DNA from: Acidobacteriota bacterium
Lineage (GTDB): Bacteria; Acidobacteriota; Blastocatellia; Pyrinomonadales; Pyrinomonadaceae
Length of the DNA stretch: 64,000 nt
Assembly (NCBI GenBank): GCA_025463135.1
Contig: JAOAPY010000024.1
Coordinates: 62,001-126,000 of the forward strand
Reading direction: 5' to 3'
Below are positions 33,778-42,523 of the stretch, piece by piece. The notes below the pieces were generated by a model that saw nothing but the letters and a program-made list of their open reading frames with translations, was not told the origin of the DNA and made no database searches. Position numbers and translations under genes: made by a program. Each line of letters opens with the position of its first letter. Position 1 is the first letter of the stretch.

Positions 33778-34178
33778 CAGAAACGAAGATTCGGGTGCTG
33801 GTAGCAAAACCCGGCCTCGACGGACACGATCGCGGCGCCAAGGTAATTGCGCGCGCGCTCCGAGACGCGGGCATGGAAGTTATCTACACGGGTCTGCGGC
33901 AAACTCCGGAGATGATCGCAGCGGCGGCCCTGCAGGAAGATGTCGATGCAGTCGGCGTCTCCATTCTCAGTGGCGCGCACAACACGCTGTGCCCCCGGAT
34001 TGTTCAGTTGCTTCGCGATCAGGGCATGAATGATTGTTTGGTTTTGGTAGGTGGCATTGTTCCCCAGGAAGACATCCCGAAATTGAAAGAACTGGGCGTT
34101 GCCGGCATTTTTCTGCCGGGCACTTCAACTGAAGACATTGTCACGTTTCTACGCGCTAACGTTAAGCCACGCGAATGA
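33774..34178 (+). CDS. mcmA2: methylmalonyl-CoA mutase, cobalamin-binding (small) subunit
   Basis: A 134-residue B12-binding domain. It shows the base-off/His-on signature DGHDRG (16-21), with His18 as lower axial ligand of cobalt. SILSGAHN (about 58-65) and VGGIVPQED (about 84-92) are the remaining cofactor-contact loops. It completes the mutase with the catalytic subunit upstream. Both ends overlap neighbouring genes by 4 bases (ATGA), so its amount is set by coupled translation. Confidence 0.94.
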   Translation: MTETKIRVLVAKPGLDGHDRGAKVIARALRDAGMEVIYTGLRQTPEMIAAAALQEDVDAVGVSILSGAHNTLCPRIVQLLRDQGMNDCLVLVGGIVPQEDIPKLKELGVAGIFLPGTSTEDIVTFLRANVKPRE

Positions 34179-34822
34179 CTAAGGACGAAATGCCTGGGGT
34201 GGTCCTTGAGTTCATCGACACCGCTGCCATCATTCGATTCAATCGACCCGCCAGTCGCAATTCCCTCTCCAGCAGAACTCTAACCGGGCTCGACTCAATA
34301 TTCTCAGAGGCAACATCACGTAGCGACGTGCGTGCGATTATCTTCACGGGCACAGACGATGTCTTCGCCTCGGGAGCAGATATTCGCGAGCTGGCCAAAC
34401 TCGATCAAGTATCGGCGCGGGCCTTTTCCGAACGCGGTCAAAGACTCTTCCAGAGAATTGCCGACGCACCGCAACTGACAGTGGCCGCGATTAATGGTTA
34501 CTGCATGGGCGGGGCTCTTGATCTGAGTCTTGCATGCGATGTTCGCCTGGCCGCCGGCAGCGCAATCTTCGCCCATCCCGGATCGCAGCTTGGCATTATC
34601 ACCGGCTGGGGTGGCACGCAAAGACTGCCAAGATTAATCGGCAAGTCCCGGGCGCTTGAATTGTTCTTCACTGGGCGCCGCTTCAGCGCCGCCGAAGCTC
34701 TGCGCATCGGCCTCATATCCGCCATCGAGGATTCGGTACTCGACGCCGCGATCAAATTCTCCAGGAAAACAAAAAAAGAGGCGGCAGACTGCTCTGCCAC
34801 CCCTCATGTGACTTCGAACTAA
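34175..34822 (+). CDS. enoyl-CoA hydratase/isomerase family protein, C-terminally short
   Basis: A 215-residue crotonase-fold protein; full members have about 255-265 residues. The N-terminal half is normal: [14 protein letters not shown], the oxyanion-hole segment [10 protein letters not shown] and [44 protein letters not shown] follows (quoted here in part), with the Gly-rich second oxyanion loop. The C-terminal helices that build the trimer and part of the CoA site end abruptly. The final codons run through the hairpin terminator of the convergent receptor gene. It overlaps the mcmA2 stop. It may still fold or may be a remnant. Confidence 0.8.
   Translation: MTKDEMPGVVLEFIDTAAIIRFNRPASRNSLSSRTLTGLDSIFSEATSRSDVRAIIFTGTDDVFASGADIRELAKLDQVSARAFSERGQRLFQRIADAPQLTVAAINGYCMGGALDLSLACDVRLAAGSAIFAHPGSQLGIITGWGGTQRLPRLIGKSRALELFFTGRRFSAAEALRIGLISAIEDSVLDAAIKFSRKTKKEAADCSATPHVTSN
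34771..34805 (-). terminator. intrinsic terminator of the Oar-like receptor gene
   Basis: On the minus strand a stem of GGCAGA / TCTGCC extended by GAGGGGT / GCCTC-type pairs is followed by TTTTTTT. It lies 22 bases downstream of the receptor stop and inside the last codons of the convergent hydratase gene. Confidence 0.85.
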
Positions 34823-34826
34823 TTCG

Positions 34827-37800
34827 TCAGAACGAGAATCGCACACCCAGTTCCGCCGACAAGCTGTGCGGCACAGTCACGCCACTCGGTGTCAGGAAAT
34901 TAGTAGGCGTGGCAAAAGTCGCCAGCCGAATATCGGTACCGAAATTGTTTCCAAAGTTCGCCCTGTTGGTCAGATCGAACACCTGGAAGATCACGGCGAT
35001 ATTCGTCCGCTCTTTTAGCTTGAAGTTCTTAGTGATGCGCGTATCAAGCTGGAAGTATGGTTGGCCGCGTATGTTGTCGAAGGGGGCATTCATGCACTGC
35101 CCAGCTCGAAAACAGTTTCTATATTTCACCGCGTTGCTTATCATGAGCGGGACTCCATTCACTACATTAATGAAGTTGACGCCCGGATCTCCAAAGGCAT
35201 TTAAAGCACTCCTTAAATCATTGGGACTGGTGGTAAGAACTGTTACGTGAGCAGTGCCCCTACCGGCTCCCACTCCCAAGATGTCAATCGAAGCGCCATA
35301 GCCGGCAGTATAGGGACGCCCTGATTCCAACTGCATGACGGGCGCGAATTGCAATCCAAAGGGCAGATTAACAACTCCGCTCATTGAGAACCTGTGACGT
35401 GAATCACTCGGAGTCGGTCCCAACTCTGATGGATCGAATAAGGCATACGGATTCCATGCGCGATTGCGGAACGCTGCCGAATTGCCGTTGTAAGCCAAAG
35501 CACGCGCCAATGTGTAATTGGCATTTACGCTGAAGTGGCGATAGAGACGCTGTCGATAAGAAATGTTCAGGCCATCGTAGCGAGACCTGCCCGTCGAAGC
35601 TTCCAGATCGATACGGCCCAAAACCGGCTTACCAGCGGCAATGAACGCGGGAGTGAGTACCCGGGCGCTAATTTCAGGGCCGTTTGCGTCGCCCAAACCG
35701 CAGACTTTGCCGCCGTTCGCACAAAAAATCTTTAGCGTGGGATTAATATTGACGGTCTTGGACTCGTGGAGTCCGAGAACGTGTGTGTATTCAATCTCGA
35801 GCACTGAGTGCGAGTTCAGCTGCCATGAGTAGCCCAGGTTCCATTGCTGGGTATAGGGGTTTCGATAGTCCGGATCCATGATGCGACCGGTATTCCCTGC
35901 GGCCAATTGAGTCTGAGGTGCCGGAATCGTCGGTAAGGGATCAACTCCGAAGCGCCAGGCGGACAGAAGAATATTCGTGCCGGGCACCAAATCTCCGCTA
36001 GCGATACTAAAAGCGCTGGCAAAAATTGTCGGGTTAATCTGTTGAATCATGAACAGCGGCACATTCAAAAACGTCTGACCGTAATAGAGCCCATACCCGC
36101 CGCGTAGAATGTGGCGACCAGTTCCGCGCAGGTCCCACGCAAATCCAACCCGCGGACTGAAGTCGCGGTTGTCGTCGTGTGGTAAACGGGCGGCGGCCGG
36201 ATAATTGATGGCCTTCAATAGCAGGTAGGTCCTATTTTTCTCCTGGGCCTGCGTGCCGATAAGATTGAAGTCCTTGTCCCAACGCATGCCGAGATTCAGC
36301 GTCAAATTCTTTCGCGCTTTCCAGTCGTCCTGGAAATAAACTCCGAACATTTTCGCTCCACCAGGAAGATTGAAATAAGGATCTCCAATTGCGATCGTCA
36401 TACCACCAACCGCACCTGCTTGAGCGAATTTGTTCGGATAATTCTGGGCATCGTTGAGTATCCTGCTGGGAAGGTCTTTAAAATCGATTTCCAGAGTAGG
36501 ATTGAATTCAAAGAAGCCGCCCAGTTTTGGTTCCTTCAGATAATCAAAGCCCATTCTGAAAGTATGCTTACCACGGTTAATCGAGAGGTCATCTTTGAAT
36601 TGATACTTTGTCTGGTAAGACTGCTGCGGCACATTGGCATTGGTGCCAAAGCTAATGCCGTTGGGAAATGTGAAGAGTGGCACTTTAGTGTCAGTATCGA
36701 TCAGATTGTTCCAGTAGGAATAACCGACCGTTGCCGCGTTAACGATCGACGGAGTCAAAACCGAGTTCAGAGTGATGTTTCCCAGCAGAAGCCTGTTCTT
36801 GGTGAAGTTCCCTTCGCTAAGGTCGTTGCGCTGGCCTGACTGATCATTGAGACCGAGGTTTTTCTGATCGCTAAAGCTGGCGAAGATGTTGTGGTTCGAA
36901 TTGAAGGTATGATCGAATCTCAGATTCCAGCGCCGATCATTGTAGGGAGTTGGCAGCACCGCGGCCGGATCCGCTCCCAAAGTCTTGACCAGATTCAGTT
37001 CCGCCAGCGCGGAAGAGTCCACCGGGATAGAGGTCGCTTCCTTCTGCTTTTCAAAAGCGAAGAAAAAGAAGGTTGGATGATCGCCCTTGTTGATTGGTCC
37101 ACCAATCGATCCGCCGTACTGCTTGCGATTGAAAGGCGGCTTTGACTTAATGGCCGTGTTACTCGGCGAGACTTCGGCCGCGTTCAATTTACGGTCGCGC
37201 AGAAAAAAGAAAGCAGAACCATGGTACTGGCTGCCGCCGGATTTGGTCACCACGTTAACGGCAGCACCTTCGCTGCGACCGTTGACGGCCGAGAAGCGTT
37301 GCGTGCTGATCACGAATTCCTGAATGGCCTCCAGCGGGAACTGCATCACCGGGCCGCCTACCGTGTTGTCTTTGTTATCGATGCCGTTGACGGTTACGTT
37401 CACATTACGTCCGCTCGATCCATTGACGGCAAAGACCGCGATGCGGCGTTTGGTGGGATCGTACGAATCAACCGGTTTGACGCCGGGCGCGAGATAAGCC
37501 AGGTTGCCGAGGTCTCGTCCGTTGAGCGGCAGATCCTGCACCTCGCGCGGGGTAATATTCATACTGATATCGGTCTTCTCTCTGCTGACCAGTTCAGTCT
37601 CACCTGTAGTCACCGTAACATTAGCGGTCTGAACGCCAGGGCTCATATTAAAGTCGTGGTTATTGGTCTGCCCAACCAGCAACTGCACATTCTCAGAGGT
37701 TACATCACCAAATCCAGTGGCAGTCACTTTGATGTCATACAGACCCGCGGGCAGTAAGTCGATCCTGTACTCTCCATTGTCGTTTGTGGTAGCCGTGCGG

Positions 37801-38003
37801 GTTTGCCCGTTGGCTTTGTTGGTTACAGTCACGGTGCCGCCTTTGATGACCGCCCCGTTCTTGTCCAGAACAGTACCACTCAAGCCGCTACTGGCAGTTC
37901 CCTGCCCCAGGGCAGCACTACACAAAAGCAGCAACGATAAAAGACAGAGCCACACTTTGACAGTCGGTCGCGCCGACCTGTCGACGGAATCTTTCCTGGT
38001 CAT
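34827..38003 (-). CDS. Oar-like TonB-dependent outer-membrane receptor with carboxypeptidase-regulatory domain
   Basis: A 1058-residue outer-membrane beta-barrel protein. A signal peptide ends near AALGQG (34). Residues about 38-115 form the carboxypeptidase-regulatory-like domain (LSGTVLDKNGAVIKGGTVTVTN, quoted in part). A plug domain contains DLPLNGRDLGNLAYLAPGVK, and GSSGRNVNVTVNGIDNKD follows. The barrel has many YG..GP-type turns and ends in aromatic F (VRFSF). This architecture is highly expanded in Acidobacteria and usually takes up oligosaccharides or peptides. AGGAGG precedes the ATG and an intrinsic terminator follows. Confidence 0.93.
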   Translation of the reverse strand: MTRKDSVDRSARPTVKVWLCLLSLLLLCSAALGQGTASSGLSGTVLDKNGAVIKGGTVTVTNKANGQTRTATTNDNGEYRIDLLPAGLYDIKVTATGFGDVTSENVQLLVGQTNNHDFNMSPGVQTANVTVTTGETELVSREKTDISMNITPREVQDLPLNGRDLGNLAYLAPGVKPVDSYDPTKRRIAVFAVNGSSGRNVNVTVNGIDNKDNTVGGPVMQFPLEAIQEFVISTQRFSAVNGRSEGAAVNVVTKSGGSQYHGSAFFFLRDRKLNAAEVSPSNTAIKSKPPFNRKQYGGSIGGPINKGDHPTFFFFAFEKQKEATSIPVDSSALAELNLVKTLGADPAAVLPTPYNDRRWNLRFDHTFNSNHNIFASFSDQKNLGLNDQSGQRNDLSEGNFTKNRLLLGNITLNSVLTPSIVNAATVGYSYWNNLIDTDTKVPLFTFPNGISFGTNANVPQQSYQTKYQFKDDLSINRGKHTFRMGFDYLKEPKLGGFFEFNPTLEIDFKDLPSRILNDAQNYPNKFAQAGAVGGMTIAIGDPYFNLPGGAKMFGVYFQDDWKARKNLTLNLGMRWDKDFNLIGTQAQEKNRTYLLLKAINYPAAARLPHDDNRDFSPRVGFAWDLRGTGRHILRGGYGLYYGQTFLNVPLFMIQQINPTIFASAFSIASGDLVPGTNILLSAWRFGVDPLPTIPAPQTQLAAGNTGRIMDPDYRNPYTQQWNLGYSWQLNSHSVLEIEYTHVLGLHESKTVNINPTLKIFCANGGKVCGLGDANGPEISARVLTPAFIAAGKPVLGRIDLEASTGRSRYDGLNISYRQRLYRHFSVNANYTLARALAYNGNSAAFRNRAWNPYALFDPSELGPTPSDSRHRFSMSGVVNLPFGLQFAPVMQLESGRPYTAGYGASIDILGVGAGRGTAHVTVLTTSPNDLRSALNAFGDPGVNFINVVNGVPLMISNAVKYRNCFRAGQCMNAPFDNIRGQPYFQLDTRITKNFKLKERTNIAVIFQVFDLTNRANFGNNFGTDIRLATFATPTNFLTPSGVTVPHSLSAELGVRFSF

Positions 38004-38198
38004 GAGATCCTCCTAAGGTGGTGTGACAGTGAGCAAGCTCACCGCCTGGGGAAAATCAAGATGGACTAGTTTGTTTGCAACGACCCTGTGGGATGTCCGA
38101 GGTCAGACTCAAAAACGGGAAAATGGGGTGGTGTATTTTGGTGGCCCAGATTCCAAACTCTTGAATCCAGCAACGGACTTTTGGAAGACGCGCGTATG

Positions 38199-38969
38199 CT
38201 ACTCCTTCCGCAGGAATCGTGCAATTCCTTTTTGGCACTCTTCAGTCATGCGCGCGATGACGTTTATGTCGAGGCCCGCGTGAAGTCCTTCGCGGAAATT
38301 CAATCCGTCCATTTGATAGAGGAGTTGTTTGGAGAGAGCTACAGCTGAGGAGCTTACTTTTTCAAAAGCACGCAGATAATCTTCGATCGCCTGCTCGAAT
38401 CTCTCATCAGGCAATACCTGGTTGATGAGGCCCATTTGCATGGCCTCGTCGGCGTCAATTTCGCCGCCACGTGTGATCAATTCAAAGGCCCGCTTTTCAG
38501 AAACGTTGCGACGCAATATTGCCATCACCATCGCCGGGACAAATCCGATCTTAACTTCCGGATAACCAAAGCGGGCAGAGGCTGAAGCCAGCACAAGATC
38601 ACAAGCAGTGGCGAGACCACACCCTCCGGCCAGCGCCCTGCCTTGCACAGCAGCGATCACCGGTAGTGGCAAGTTGCGAATCAGCAGGAACAGTTCCAGT
38701 AATGAACCTGCGTCTTCCACGTTTTCCCCGACTGAGGCTCCGGAAATTTTCTGCAGGGCGGAAAGGTCGGCTCCCGAACAGAAATCTTTTCCGGCTCCAG
38801 TTATCAATACCACACGCACGGCCTTGTCTTGCGTCGCGGCCCTCAACGCTGCGGCCAATCCGCTGACGATCGCCTGGTTCAGGGCGTTTCTCTTCTCCGG
38901 ACGATTTAGCGTGATGCGTCCAACCGGACCATCGGCTACATAAATCACGCTTTCGATTTCTGCCGTCAT
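38199..38969 (-). CDS. enoyl-CoA hydratase/isomerase family protein (LiuC-like)
   Basis: A 256-residue full-length crotonase-fold enzyme. Motifs include ITLNRPEKRNALN (18-30), KDFCSGADLSAL (65-76) and GRALAGGCGLATACDLVLAS (107-126). The Glu positions used by hydratases are not fully clear, so it could be a methylglutaconyl-CoA hydratase as in leucine breakdown. Its ATG overlaps the upstream hydrolase stop by 4 bases. It is the last gene of the carboxylase-AtuA operon. The spacing supports a catabolic acyl-CoA pathway. Confidence 0.9.
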   Translation of the reverse strand: MTAEIESVIYVADGPVGRITLNRPEKRNALNQAIVSGLAAALRAATQDKAVRVVLITGAGKDFCSGADLSALQKISGASVGENVEDAGSLLELFLLIRNLPLPVIAAVQGRALAGGCGLATACDLVLASASARFGYPEVKIGFVPAMVMAILRRNVSEKRAFELITRGGEIDADEAMQMGLINQVLPDERFEQAIEDYLRAFEKVSSSAVALSKQLLYQMDGLNFREGLHAGLDINVIARMTEECQKGIARFLRKE

Positions 38970-39886
38970 GCAAGTCCCCTTTTTGCCGAGGTATTACTGT
39001 GGGCGGTCTCTTCATTAAGAAAATCCAACAACGCTGCATTAACTTCGGCAACGGCTTCATTCTGCACCCAGTGGCCGCTATCGGGAATGCGCACCTCGGA
39101 ATACGGAGCGTCGACAAATCTCTCAAGCCCACGCACTGTGGTTGGAAGAACAGCCATGTCGAGTTCACCATAGATAAAAAGCGTGGGCACCTGAATCTTC
39201 TCTTCGCTTCGAGTGCTTTTGTCCTTGCGGGCAAAGAGTGAACGGAAAACATTCGCGCGATAGTAGTTTAGAGAACTCGTGAGCGCACCCGGTTGGCCCA
39301 GTGCTTCCTTGTAGACGGCGAGGTCGGCAGCCGTGAACGCGCCCGAACGGAAGCTGGTTTCCCTGTACATCTGCTCAACCCTGGCAAAGTCGTTTGCGCG
39401 CGCCCACCATTCAGGTATGCGTGGCAATTGAAAGAAGAACATATACCAACTGGACAGGAACTGGCGCACCGTGAAGTTCGCCTGCCAGGCTTTGGGTGGC
39501 GGTACCTGTAATGCAGCCAGTTTGGAGACAACTTCCGGATGTCGCTGCGCGACGGCCCACGCCACTGCTGCTCCCCAATCATGTCCCACGACTACTGCTT
39601 GCTCCTTACCGAAGTATTTGATCAATCCCAACACATCCTGCGCCAGGATTTCGATTTGATAGTCCTCAATGTTAGAGGGCTTGTCACTAAGATTATAGCC
39701 ACGCATATCAGGCGCGACCACGTGATACTTTTCGCCCAGCGCCGGCAATTGATGACGCCAGGAATACCAGCATTCAGGGAAGCCATGGAGCAGTATGACG
39801 AGTTCATCGCCCGCGCCGCATTCAGCGTAATGAAGACGAACGTCGCCTACCTGAGCATAGTCATGTCGGATGGGTGGTGAAGCCAT
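38966..39886 (-). CDS. alpha/beta hydrolase, epoxide hydrolase-like
   Basis: A 306-residue alpha/beta hydrolase. The oxyanion motif HGFPE is at 34-38 and VGHDWGA at 100-106, with Asp103 as the nucleophile. The order APDMRGYNLSDKP and a C-terminal DSGHW with the catalytic His near 274 also fit. An Asp nucleophile followed by Trp, as here, is the mark of epoxide hydrolases and haloalkane dehalogenases rather than serine esterases. Substrate unknown. Its 3' end overlaps the hydratase gene by ATGA, so it probably belongs to the same pathway. Confidence 0.9.
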   Translation of the reverse strand: MASPPIRHDYAQVGDVRLHYAECGAGDELVILLHGFPECWYSWRHQLPALGEKYHVVAPDMRGYNLSDKPSNIEDYQIEILAQDVLGLIKYFGKEQAVVVGHDWGAAVAWAVAQRHPEVVSKLAALQVPPPKAWQANFTVRQFLSSWYMFFFQLPRIPEWWARANDFARVEQMYRETSFRSGAFTAADLAVYKEALGQPGALTSSLNYYRANVFRSLFARKDKSTRSEEKIQVPTLFIYGELDMAVLPTTVRGLERFVDAPYSEVRIPDSGHWVQNEAVAEVNAALLDFLNEETAHSNTSAKRGLA

Positions 39887-39896
39887 AGAACAAAAG

Positions 39897-39972
39897 TAGG
39901 GGCGGACAAGGTGTGTCCGCCCGCGTCACAAATTCCATCGACCAGGGCGGACACATAGGTCCGCCCCAAGGT
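39897..39972. repeat. GGGCGGACA-type palindromic repeats
   Basis: GGGCGGACAAGGTGTGTCCGCCC (39900-39922, palindrome) and a similar unit AGGGCGGACACATAGGTCCGCCCC (about 39952-39975) fill the gap between the hydrolase and the AtuA C-terminal gene. Confidence 0.75.
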
Positions 39973-39979
39973 TCCTTTC

Positions 39980-40324
39980 TCAGGCTAATCCCAACTCTTG
40001 CGCCTCTTGATCCGGTATCTCAATTTCCATTCTTAGCAGCGCCGTGGAAAAAGTTTTACCTTGCGCATCGGTCATCAAGGACAGAGTGCCGCCGCCGCCA
40101 AGACTCTCATGCAGCAGAAAATTAAGCGCGCCAAGATTCGGCAACTCAAACCGTTCGACTTTACCTTTGCAGATTCCCGCGAAATGTTTTTTTACTCGAT
40201 CGTTGGTCACTTCACGCACCAGCAACGGATAGTACTTGTCCTCGAGCGCAATCAGTCCCACGTTTGCCGTGTCGCCTTTGTCGCCTGAACGCGCATGCGC
40301 CAGGTTAAGCAGTTGAATTCGCAT
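39980..40324 (-). CDS. AtuA C-terminal-like domain protein
   Basis: A 114-residue protein matching the small C-terminal domain that follows the main body of AtuA (DUF1446) proteins. It shows LAHARSGDKGDTANVGLIA (8-26) and a Gly-rich turn LGGGGTLSL near 75-83. Here it is a separate gene, 6 bases downstream of the AtuA body gene, so the two are co-translated. It probably binds the body to form one unit. No enzyme activity is established for the family. Confidence 0.88.
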   Translation of the reverse strand: MRIQLLNLAHARSGDKGDTANVGLIALEDKYYPLLVREVTNDRVKKHFAGICKGKVERFELPNLGALNFLLHESLGGGGTLSLMTDAQGKTFSTALLRMEIEIPDQEAQELGLA

Positions 40325-40330
40325 ACGTGT

Positions 40331-41698
40331 TTACGCTTCGACTATCTCAACTCGCGGCGTGATCTCGCCCTTTGGAATCAGTGCGGGCCAGTAGGCGACG
40401 ATTTCTTCGACCTTCGGCCTGCCGCCGGCAAATCCGGTCACTCCCGGTGGACCAGTCAACACCAGCGGTGCAATTTCTTTGGTGAATCTCTCGACTGCCG
40501 CCCGATCATCGCTGCGCACGGCCACACGCAATTGAACTTCCGGCAAATCATCTCTCGGTTGGCCGGCCAGCGGGCCATGCGTCGCATTGACGCCCAGAAA
40601 CTCGGTAAGGATCTGGTCAAATTTCAAACCCAGGCGGTCCAACCGCGTGCGCAGTATGCGATCGGCGGCCTTTGCTTTCTCGTAAGCCTCAGGCCAGGAA
40701 TAGACAAGCGTGCCGACAGCCTTGTAACCGGCCGAATAACTGATCGAGACCTTAAGAAATTGAGTTGCCGGTCTGCCCTCGATACCAAAGACGCGCACGC
40801 GATCGGTGCCTTCATATTCGAGCTGTACGGTCGTGAAATCCGCTACACAATCCGGCGTAAGATATTCACGCGGGTCGCCCATTTCATAAACCAACTGTTC
40901 TTTGATAGAAGGGATGATCACCCATCCGCCAGTGCCCTTGTGTTTCGTAACCACGAAGGTACCATCCGGCAACGCCTCGACAATGGGGAACCCGACGGTG
41001 GCGAGGTTGGGAATGCTGCGCCACTCGTATTGGCAATTGCCACCCGAAGCCTGAGCGCCACACTCAATGATGTGCCCGGCAATAGTTCCCGACGCCAGCC
41101 GGTCCCAATCGTCGACCGCCCAACCAAACTCATGAATCATGGGCGCCAGGGTCAGACCCGTGTCGGTGGCTCGGCCTGTAATAACAATCTGCGCGCCGCG
41201 ATTGAGCGCCTCAACCATGGGCCAGGCCCCGAGGTAAACATTCGCACTTTGGATGCGATCGCGCACTATGGATAACGGCTCGTCCGTATCCATATTACGC
41301 AACTCAATGCCGCGCGAGATAAAGTCGTCAAGACGCTGCATTATGTCGTCACCGGTAACAATACCCAGTTGGAATTTTCCCGCCAGACCAAGCTCCCGCG
41401 CCACCCCCTGTACCGCCGCGGCACAACCTTCGACATTCACGCCGCCGGCGTTGGCTGTAACTTTAATATTCTTCTCTATACAGGTGGGCAAGATCTGCCG
41501 CATTAATCCCACAAAGTCTTTGGCGTAGCCGGCAGCTGGATCGCGAGACCGTTGCTTCTGCATGATCGACATAGTTACCTCAGCGAGGTAGTCGAGCATC
41601 AGATAATCGATGGGTCCTTCTTCAACCTGGCGCACCGGCGCCTCAGGCAGATCCCCCCAGAACCCTTGTCCGCCCGCAATACGAATTGATTCCTTCAT
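40331..41698 (-). CDS. atuA: AtuA-family protein, main domain (acyclic terpene utilization)
   Basis: A 455-residue protein of the AtuA/DUF1446 family. Motifs are [16 protein letters not shown] (5-20), [15 protein letters not shown] and [33 protein letters not shown] follows near 175-193. AtuA genes sit in the Pseudomonas citronellol/geraniol degradation cluster and in many branched acyl-CoA clusters. The reaction is unknown. Canonical versions are single chains of about 570-600 residues, so this one has been split from its C-terminal domain. Neighbouring carboxylase and hydratase genes support a branched acyl-CoA role. Confidence 0.88.
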   Translation of the reverse strand: MKESIRIAGGQGFWGDLPEAPVRQVEEGPIDYLMLDYLAEVTMSIMQKQRSRDPAAGYAKDFVGLMRQILPTCIEKNIKVTANAGGVNVEGCAAAVQGVARELGLAGKFQLGIVTGDDIMQRLDDFISRGIELRNMDTDEPLSIVRDRIQSANVYLGAWPMVEALNRGAQIVITGRATDTGLTLAPMIHEFGWAVDDWDRLASGTIAGHIIECGAQASGGNCQYEWRSIPNLATVGFPIVEALPDGTFVVTKHKGTGGWVIIPSIKEQLVYEMGDPREYLTPDCVADFTTVQLEYEGTDRVRVFGIEGRPATQFLKVSISYSAGYKAVGTLVYSWPEAYEKAKAADRILRTRLDRLGLKFDQILTEFLGVNATHGPLAGQPRDDLPEVQLRVAVRSDDRAAVERFTKEIAPLVLTGPPGVTGFAGGRPKVEEIVAYWPALIPKGEITPRVEIVEA

Positions 41699-41742
41699 TG
41701 AATTTAGGTGCCTGCTGACAAGGAAAGCCCCGCGAGATCGCC

Positions 41743-42489
41743 TTACTTCTTTTGTGCCGAGTCAAACGAAAACACGCGCCGTTCACTGGCTGAAGGCATC
41801 AAGCTCAACTGATCTCCCTTTTTGGTAGCCCGCAGGGAAAGCATGGGAAGCGGTGGCAGCACGGGCTCGCCGGGTTGCGGCGTTTTCCATTCTCCAAACA
41901 TCATCGCGACTGCCGTGTAGTTACAAGTCGTCACGGCGGTGAAATTGCCGGTTTTGGTGTTCGAACCTGAGTTGAGCGTGAAATGATTTCCGATAATAGT
42001 CAGCGTGGCATCCCCGACCAGGCCGGCGTCGGGATAATCAACTTTCCCGTTATAAGTGCCCGACAGATCCGTCCGATCCTCCTTCTCTGGATCGCACCGT
42101 CCGGGCTTTGGCGACGTCGCCGCCGCCGCAGTGCTTTTATCCTCGGACTTCTTTGTTGGAACTTCGGCATTCTTTGCGGCTGCTTTGTTATTTACGCGCC
42201 GCTCGCGAGTGCCTTTTTTCGCGGGGCTGTCGGTGCTCGCTCCGGCAACTGTCGCAGTTTTCTTCGCTGTTCCTGCAGCTGTCATCTTTGTTCCCGTTGA
42301 CGCAGCCGCCGTCTTTCCGCTTTTCGCTGTTTTTTCCGCCGGCTTAACGGACTTGCTGACGCCTGGTGATTTAGCCGACTTCCCGCCGGATATCCAGCCC
42401 TGACCCGATACCCCGGTCGCGAAGGTACAGGCGGTCAATAGCATGCCAAGCACCGTACTTCTGAAAATAGTTTTCCCCTCAATGTACAT
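41743..42489 (-). CDS. secreted Lys/Ala/Thr-rich protein with C-terminal beta domain
   Basis: A 248-residue protein. Residues 1-28 look like a signal peptide ([19 protein letters not shown]). Residues 33-128 are low complexity, rich in Lys, Ala, Ser and Thr. The C-terminal ~115 residues ([16 protein letters not shown]... [16 protein letters not shown]) resemble a small beta barrel with two Cys. No family is recognised. It lies inside the operon between carboxylase and AtuA, yet is predicted to be exported, like the secreted protein between the mutase subunits. Confidence 0.8.
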   Translation of the reverse strand: MYIEGKTIFRSTVLGMLLTACTFATGVSGQGWISGGKSAKSPGVSKSVKPAEKTAKSGKTAAASTGTKMTAAGTAKKTATVAGASTDSPAKKGTRERRVNNKAAAKNAEVPTKKSEDKSTAAAATSPKPGRCDPEKEDRTDLSGTYNGKVDYPDAGLVGDATLTIIGNHFTLNSGSNTKTGNFTAVTTCNYTAVAMMFGEWKTPQPGEPVLPPLPMLSLRATKKGDQLSLMPSASERRVFSFDSAQKK

Positions 42490-42523
42490 GACTCTACCTC
42501 CCTCTGAGCGTCAATCGGTTTGT

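Noticed and set aside
34771-34822. Frameshift restoring the hydratase C-terminus
   Set aside because: Downstream DNA codes for the end of the receptor on the other strand, so no continuation is available.
40295-41275. 326-codon plus-strand frame opposite atuA
   Set aside because: Shadow frame of the AtuA gene, which has full family motifs.
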